Below are positions 14,251-17,751 of a stretch of 17,751 nt of DNA, in pieces; position 1 is the first letter of the stretch, and each line of letters starts with the position of its first letter. The stretch is from Desulfobacteraceae bacterium (lineage in GTDB: Bacteria; Desulfobacterota; Desulfobacteria; Desulfobacterales; DAOWNP01): assembly GCA_030642545.1 (NCBI GenBank), contig DAOWNP010000010.1:1-17751 (forward strand). Direction: 5' to 3'. The position numbers and the translations under genes were made by a program. Under the pieces are notes generated by a model. That model was not told the DNA's origin. It did not search any database and saw only the letters and a list, made by a program, of their open reading frames with translations.

Positions 14251-15078
14251 TCACTTCTTTCTTCTTTTAACTATATATAAATTTGTACTTTTATTTCGCC
14301 TGGTTTTATATCCTTTTGTAGGTACTCCCCAAGGCGTACATGGATGCCGCCCTCCGGAAGAACGCCCTTCTCCACCACCCATAGGATGATCAACAGGATT
14401 CATAGCAACTCCTCGAACCTTTGGACGTTTTCCAAGCCATCGTTTTCTGCCTGCTTTACCCAAAGATAAATTTTCATGCCCTGAATTACCTATCTGTCCT
14501 ATAGTTGCCCTGCATTTTAAAAGAACTTTTCTTATTTCTCCTGATGGAAGTTTTAATAATGCATAAGGTGCTTCTTTTGCCATTAATTGAGCATAAGAAC
14601 CAGCACTTCTCACTATTTGACCGCCTTTTCCTATTTTAAGCTCAACATTATGAATCTGAGTACCAAGTGGAATATTAACCAATGGCAAAGCATTACCTGG
14701 TTTTATATCTGCATCAGGTCCTGCCACTACCATATCACCAGCATTCAATTTTAATGGTGCTATTATATACCTTTTTTCTCCATCAACATAATGAAGCAAT
14801 GCAATTCTTGCACTTCTATTAGGATCATATTCTATTGAAGCTACTTTTGCAGGAATGCCATCTTTATTATTTCTTTTAAAATCAATAATTCGATAATGTC
14901 TTCTATGCCCACCACCTCTATGCCTGCAAGTTATTCTTCCATTTGCATTTCTTCCCCCAGTTTTCTTAATAGTCCTAAGAAGACTTTTCTCAGGGGTAGT
15001 TTTAGTTATCTCTTCAAATGTTGAATATTCCTGAAACCGACGACCCGGAGATGTTGGTTTTACTCTATTTACAGCCAT
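14251..15078 (-). CDS. rplB: 50S ribosomal protein L2
   Basis: L2 is a primary 23S binder needed for subunit association and peptidyl transferase architecture. The 275-residue protein has KKTGGRNANGRITCRHRGGG and HYRIIDFKRNN, an OB-like then SH3-like domain, and the C-terminal catalytic-centre segment at 225-260: MNPVDHPMGGGEGR, GGRHPCTPWGVPTKGYKTR. His 231 is present, while the second position that is His in E. coli (DHPH) is Met 233 here, a substitution I believe occurs in some other bacteria. It follows rplW by 15 bp. Confidence 0.98.
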   Translation of the reverse strand: MAVNRVKPTSPGRRFQEYSTFEEITKTTPEKSLLRTIKKTGGRNANGRITCRHRGGGHRRHYRIIDFKRNNKDGIPAKVASIEYDPNRSARIALLHYVDGEKRYIIAPLKLNAGDMVVAGPDADIKPGNALPLVNIPLGTQIHNVELKIGKGGQIVRSAGSYAQLMAKEAPYALLKLPSGEIRKVLLKCRATIGQIGNSGHENLSLGKAGRKRWLGKRPKVRGVAMNPVDHPMGGGEGRSSGGRHPCTPWGVPTKGYKTRRNKSTNLYIVKRRKK

Positions 15079-15093
15079 TTTTCACTCCTGAAC

Positions 15094-15381
15094 CTATACA
15101 CCTTCAAAAAAATCGACCCTCTCACCTGCCTTTAACGTAACAATAGCTTTCTTCCAATCTTTCCGTTTACCTGTAATTTTGCCACGCCGCTTTATTTTAC
15201 CTTTAACATTAATAGTACGAACTCCAACTACATTAACATTAAATTTCTTTTCTATAGAATCACCAATTTCCAAACGATTTGCACGTTTATCTACCTCAAA
15301 AGACAACTGGTTATATTCTTCTTTCTGAATATTTGTTTTTTCAGTCAATATAGGTCTTTTTATTAAATCATAATCTTTCAT
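15094..15381 (-). CDS. rplW: 50S ribosomal protein L23
   Basis: L23 borders the polypeptide exit and is the main docking site for trigger factor and SRP. The 95-residue sequence has DLIKRPILTEKTNIQKEEYN, LSFEVDKRANRLEIGDSIEK, FNVNVVGVRTINVKGKIKRR and KRKDWKKAIVTLKAGERVDF, typical of the bacterial family. It starts with ATG at 15381, five bp after the rplD stop, with GGGAGG upstream inside the rplD end, so coupling is likely. Confidence 0.98.
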   Translation of the reverse strand: MKDYDLIKRPILTEKTNIQKEEYNQLSFEVDKRANRLEIGDSIEKKFNVNVVGVRTINVKGKIKRRGKITGKRKDWKKAIVTLKAGERVDFFEGV

Positions 15382-15386
15382 ATGTC

Positions 15387-16004
15387 TTAGAACCTCCCTT
15401 CAATTCTACTTATTGCTTTTTCCAGGAGTATTAAGTTATGATACTTTAAAATATCATAAACATTTAATCCTTCACTTTTTAAAACTTTAACTCCAGGAAG
15501 ATTTCTAACTGAAAGAATTAAATTAGTATTTTCTTCATCAATAATAATAAGTGTTTTTTGTACATCAATATTTTTAAAAACAGCTACCATGTTCTTAGTT
15601 TTATGATCATCTAAATCAATAGAATTCAAAACAATCAGTTGATTTCCCTGAAGTTTACTTGATAAAGCCATTTTTAAAGCTAACTTTTTTTTCTTTTTAT
15701 TAACGCTAAAGCAATAATCTTTAGGTGATGGTCCAAAAACAACGCCACCTCCACGCAACAAAGGCGATTTAATATTTCCCCTTCGCGCCCTGCCTGTTCC
15801 TTTTTGACGAAACAACTTCCTTTGACTACCCCTAATATCAGATCGTCCCTTAACTGAAACTGTCCCTGCTCTTTTTGACTGAAGCTGCATTTTTACAACT
15901 TCATGAACAACGTCTGGCTTCACTTCAACATTGAAAATACTGTCAGCAAGTTCAACTTGTGAAACATTTTCTCCCTTTGTGTTCTGAACACTTACGACAG
16001 CCAT
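15387..16004 (-). CDS. rplD: 50S ribosomal protein L4
   Basis: L4 lines the exit tunnel with its extended loop and in E. coli represses the S10 operon through a leader hairpin. The 205-residue protein shows the basic tunnel loop at about 45-95: KRAGTVSVKGRSDIRGSQRK, FRQKGTGRARRGNIKSPLLR and GGGVVFGPSPKDY. The C-terminal half has LALKMALSSKLQGNQLIVLN, typical of L4. The ATG follows GAGGG at five bases. A 169 bp spacer with inverted repeats lies directly upstream, unusual for rplC-rplD. Confidence 0.98.
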   Translation of the reverse strand: MAVVSVQNTKGENVSQVELADSIFNVEVKPDVVHEVVKMQLQSKRAGTVSVKGRSDIRGSQRKLFRQKGTGRARRGNIKSPLLRGGGVVFGPSPKDYCFSVNKKKKKLALKMALSSKLQGNQLIVLNSIDLDDHKTKNMVAVFKNIDVQKTLIIIDEENTNLILSVRNLPGVKVLKSEGLNVYDILKYHNLILLEKAISRIEGRF

Positions 16005-16173
16005 ATCATCCCTCTTAAATACAACATTAACTATAGAACCATCACATAAATAATTTCACTGCGTTATCGGTCGGAGATATACGATTAGTATTATCTCCTC
16101 TCTTTTGCCTTGTGCCAATTTTTAAAATCGGATAATTATGTGACAATCTATAAATATTAATTTTATCTATATA
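16005..16173 (-). other. 169 bp rplC-rplD spacer with nested inverted repeats, a candidate structured RNA element
   Basis: Three helices can be drawn. The outer is TCACATAA (16042-16049) with TTATGTGA (16136-16143). The middle is TTATC (16064-16068) with GATAA (16131-16135), directly next to the outer one. The inner hairpin is at 16073-16098: seven pairs (GGAGATA with TATCTCC), a one-base bulge, then three pairs and a five-base loop. The GC-richer core contrasts with the AT-rich surroundings. No U-run follows the hairpin, so it is not an ordinary terminator. A weak promoter match (TTGTCA with an A-rich -10) precedes it. The complementarity is seen directly; an RNA role is inferred. Confidence 0.5.
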
Positions 16174-16806
16174 TTATTCCAAAAACTTTCTTTTTTTTAT
16201 CTCAAGCAAACCCGTTTTAGATCCAGGTACAGATCCTTTTAACAATATCAGATTATCTTTCTCTCTAATATCAACTATTTGCAAGTTCCTGACAGTTTGA
16301 CGGGTATTACCATAATGACCAGGCATTTTCTTGCCTTTTATAACTTTTGCAGGCCATGCACTACACCCTATAGACCCAGGTACACGATGGCTATGACTTC
16401 CATGCGTTTTGCCTCCTCCATGAAAACCATGTCGTTTAATAACTCCTGCAAAGCCACGACCTTTAATGATACCTGAAACATCAACTAACTGACCTATCTT
16501 AAACATCTCAGTGTTAATTGTCTGACCTACTTCATATTTATCAGGATCATCAACACCAAATTCTCTTAAATATCTATAACAAATTCCACCACTTTTTTTA
16601 AAATGACCGACCATAGGCTTGTTGACTTTTACAACCTTCTTCTCTTCAAAACCAATCTGAAGAGCATTGTAACCATCTTTCTGTAGAGTTTTCTTCTGAA
16701 CCACAATACATGAACCTGCTTTAACTATAGTAACAGGGACATAATCACCATCAGGGGAAAACACACATGTCATCCCAATCTTTTTACCTATAATTCCTCT
16801 ACACAT
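16174..16806 (-). CDS. rplC: 50S ribosomal protein L3
   Basis: L3 is an early 23S-binding protein whose loop reaches the peptidyl transferase centre. The 210-residue protein begins with GIIGKKIGMTCVF and has the signature KGRGFAGVIKRHGFHGGGKT, HGSHSHRVPGSIGCSA, KVIKGKKMPGHYGN and LILLKGSVPGSKTG. At the place of the methylated Gln of E. coli L3 there is His 164, which I believe many bacteria share. It starts with ATG at 16806, 18 bp after rpsJ, and ends before the 169 bp structured spacer. Confidence 0.98.
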   Translation of the reverse strand: MCRGIIGKKIGMTCVFSPDGDYVPVTIVKAGSCIVVQKKTLQKDGYNALQIGFEEKKVVKVNKPMVGHFKKSGGICYRYLREFGVDDPDKYEVGQTINTEMFKIGQLVDVSGIIKGRGFAGVIKRHGFHGGGKTHGSHSHRVPGSIGCSAWPAKVIKGKKMPGHYGNTRQTVRNLQIVDIREKDNLILLKGSVPGSKTGLLEIKKRKFLE

Positions 16807-16824
16807 AATTATATTACCCCTAAT

Positions 16825-17136
16825 CTACAACTTAATGTCTACATCAACGCCTGGCGACAAGTCCAGCCTCATTAGAGCATCTACTGTTTGCTGAGTAGGT
16901 TCTAATATATCTAAAAGACGCTTATGAGTTCTTATTTCAAACTGCTCCCTTGATTTTTTATCAACATGAGGCGACCTTAAAACACAATATTTATTAGTGT
17001 TTGTAGGCAATGGTATTGGACCCAACACTTTCGCACCTGTCTTTTTTGCTGTCTTTACTATATCAAGGGCAGACTGATCAAGTAATTTATGATCATATGC
17101 TCTTAGTCGTATTCTTATTTTAGAATTCATTATCAT
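16825..17136 (-). CDS. rpsJ: 30S ribosomal protein S10 (NusE)
   Basis: S10 is a 30S head protein that also works as NusE with NusB in transcription antitermination. The 103-residue sequence has KIRIRLRAYDHKLLDQSALD, then GPIPLPTNTNKYCVLRSPHV and DKKSREQFEIRTHKRLLDIL, and a DLSPGVDVDIKL end, all canonical. Two in-frame ATGs (17136 and 17130) are possible; the only weak Shine-Dalgarno (GATGGG) is nearer the first. The tuf stop lies 18 bp upstream, leaving no room for a long S10 leader. Confidence 0.97.
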   Translation of the reverse strand: MIMNSKIRIRLRAYDHKLLDQSALDIVKTAKKTGAKVLGPIPLPTNTNKYCVLRSPHVDKKSREQFEIRTHKRLLDILEPTQQTVDALMRLDLSPGVDVDIKL

Positions 17137-17154
17137 AACAAAAAGTACCCATCA

Positions 17155-17751
17155 TTATTCAATTATTTCACTGACAACTCCGGCACCAACAGTACGGCCA
17201 CCTTCACGAACTGCAAATCTTAACTCTTTTTCCATTGCAATCGGCATTATCAGTTCACCTGTTATTGTTACATTATCTCCCGGCATTACCATCTCCACTC
17301 CTTCAGGTAATGTCAAAATACCGGTTACATCTGTTGTTCTAAAATAAAACTGAGGCCTGTAACCATTAAAAAAAGGAGTATGTCTGCCACCTTCCTCTTT
17401 ACTCAATATATATACTTCTGCTTTAAACTTTGTATGTGGCTTTATTGAACCAGGCTTAGCTACAACCTGACCACGCTCAACATCCTCTCGCTTGGTTCCA
17501 CGAAGAAGCAATCCAACATTATCACCAGCTCGTCCTTCATCCAACAATTTTCTAAACATTTCAACACCGGTACATACTGTCTTGGTAGTCTCTCTCATAC
17601 CAACCATTTCTACTTCTTCACCTACACGGACAATACCTCTTTCCACACGACCAGTAACAACAGTACCACGACCGGATATACTAAATACATCTTCAACAGG
17701 CATAAGAAATGGTTTTTCTATATCACGCTCTGGCTCAGGAATATATTCATC
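17155..17751 (-). CDS. tuf: Elongation factor Tu, C-terminal half (cut by window edge)
   Basis: EF-Tu delivers aminoacyl-tRNA to the ribosomal A site. Only the last 199 residues are in the window; the frame is open to its right edge and the GTPase domain lies outside. Visible parts are the end of the linker (EYIPEPERDIEKPFLMPVED), domain II with SISGRGTVVTGRVERGIVRV and LLRGTKREDVERGQVV, and domain III with GGRHTPFFNGYRPQFYFRTT and FAVREGGRTVGAGVVSEIIE. The Met at 17703 is internal, not a start. It is followed by rpsJ, the common tuf-rpsJ arrangement at the start of the S10 operon. Confidence 0.98.
   Translation of the reverse strand, partial: DEYIPEPERDIEKPFLMPVEDVFSISGRGTVVTGRVERGIVRVGEEVEMVGMRETTKTVCTGVEMFRKLLDEGRAGDNVGLLLRGTKREDVERGQVVAKPGSIKPHTKFKAEVYILSKEEGGRHTPFFNGYRPQFYFRTTDVTGILTLPEGVEMVMPGDNVTITGELIMPIAMEKELRFAVREGGRTVGAGVVSEIIE

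Noticed and set aside
16073..16098. Hairpin in the rplC-rplD spacer as an intrinsic terminator
   Set aside because: No T-run follows it on the minus strand, and the downstream genes need read-through; treated as a possible structured RNA instead.
16279..16476. Plus-strand ORF antisense to rplC
   Set aside because: It lies wholly within rplC, which has unmistakable L3 motifs, and has no family resemblance.
17137..17154. E. coli-like S10 leader with L4-binding hairpin before rpsJ
   Set aside because: Only 18 bp lie between tuf and rpsJ, too short for such a leader.
1..17751. CRISPR arrays, tRNA or rRNA genes, insertion sequences, phage genes
   Set aside because: I saw no regularly spaced repeats, tRNA-like cloverleafs, transposase motifs or phage proteins; the window is filled by the genes listed.

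Overview
This AT-rich window is the merged S10-spc-alpha ribosomal protein supercluster of a Gram-negative bacterium. It is read entirely on the minus strand, so transcription runs from the right edge toward position 2645. Two plus-strand cell-envelope genes at the left end converge on it. Gram-negative character is inferred from the lipoprotein and the second exported protein. Wording of IF-1, RpoA (NWREMIKP near the N terminus), zinc-type S14 and the L2 C terminus resembles deltaproteobacterial / Desulfobacterota sequences such as AT-rich Desulfobacteraceae; that placement is an inference from memory and is not tested here.

Layout, right to left in transcription order: tuf 3' part (cut by the window edge), rpsJ, rplC, rplD, rplW, rplB, rpsS, rplV, rpsC, rplP, rpmC, rpsQ, rplN, rplX, rplE, rpsN (zinc type), rpsH, rplF, rplR, rpsE, rpmD, rplO, secY, infA, rpmJ, rpsM, rpsK, rpsD, rpoA, rplQ. 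The adk and map genes that often sit between secY and infA are absent, and that junction instead has an extended -10 promoter candidate. Most genes are packed with 0-30 bp gaps or short overlaps. Five junctions (rplC/rplD, rplB/rpsS, rpsC/rplP, rplF/rplR, secY/infA) carry AT-rich spacers of roughly 110-190 bp. The rplC/rplD spacer contains nested inverted repeats that look like a structured RNA. No gene-free stretch exceeds 300 bases.

The plus-strand pair (175-2527) encodes a lipoprotein with a CsgG-like N-terminal part and C-terminal TPR repeats, followed 34 bp later by a secreted protein with an LPP20/FlgT-N-like domain. They look like a two-gene envelope operon of unknown function. A large nested inverted repeat at 2543-2616 lies between the two converging units and probably terminates both.

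The ribosomal genes supply the 30S and 50S subunits together with the SecYEG channel subunit, initiation factor IF-1, elongation factor Tu and the RNA polymerase alpha subunit, coupling translation, secretion and transcription capacity. A notable trait is that rpsC, rpsN, rpsE, rpsM and rpsD all appear to start with TTG, whereas all the 50S genes appear to start with ATG except rpmC (GTG). Overall the window is a conserved housekeeping region. The items most worth a second look are the envelope gene pair, the TTG-start pattern and the structured rplC/rplD spacer.
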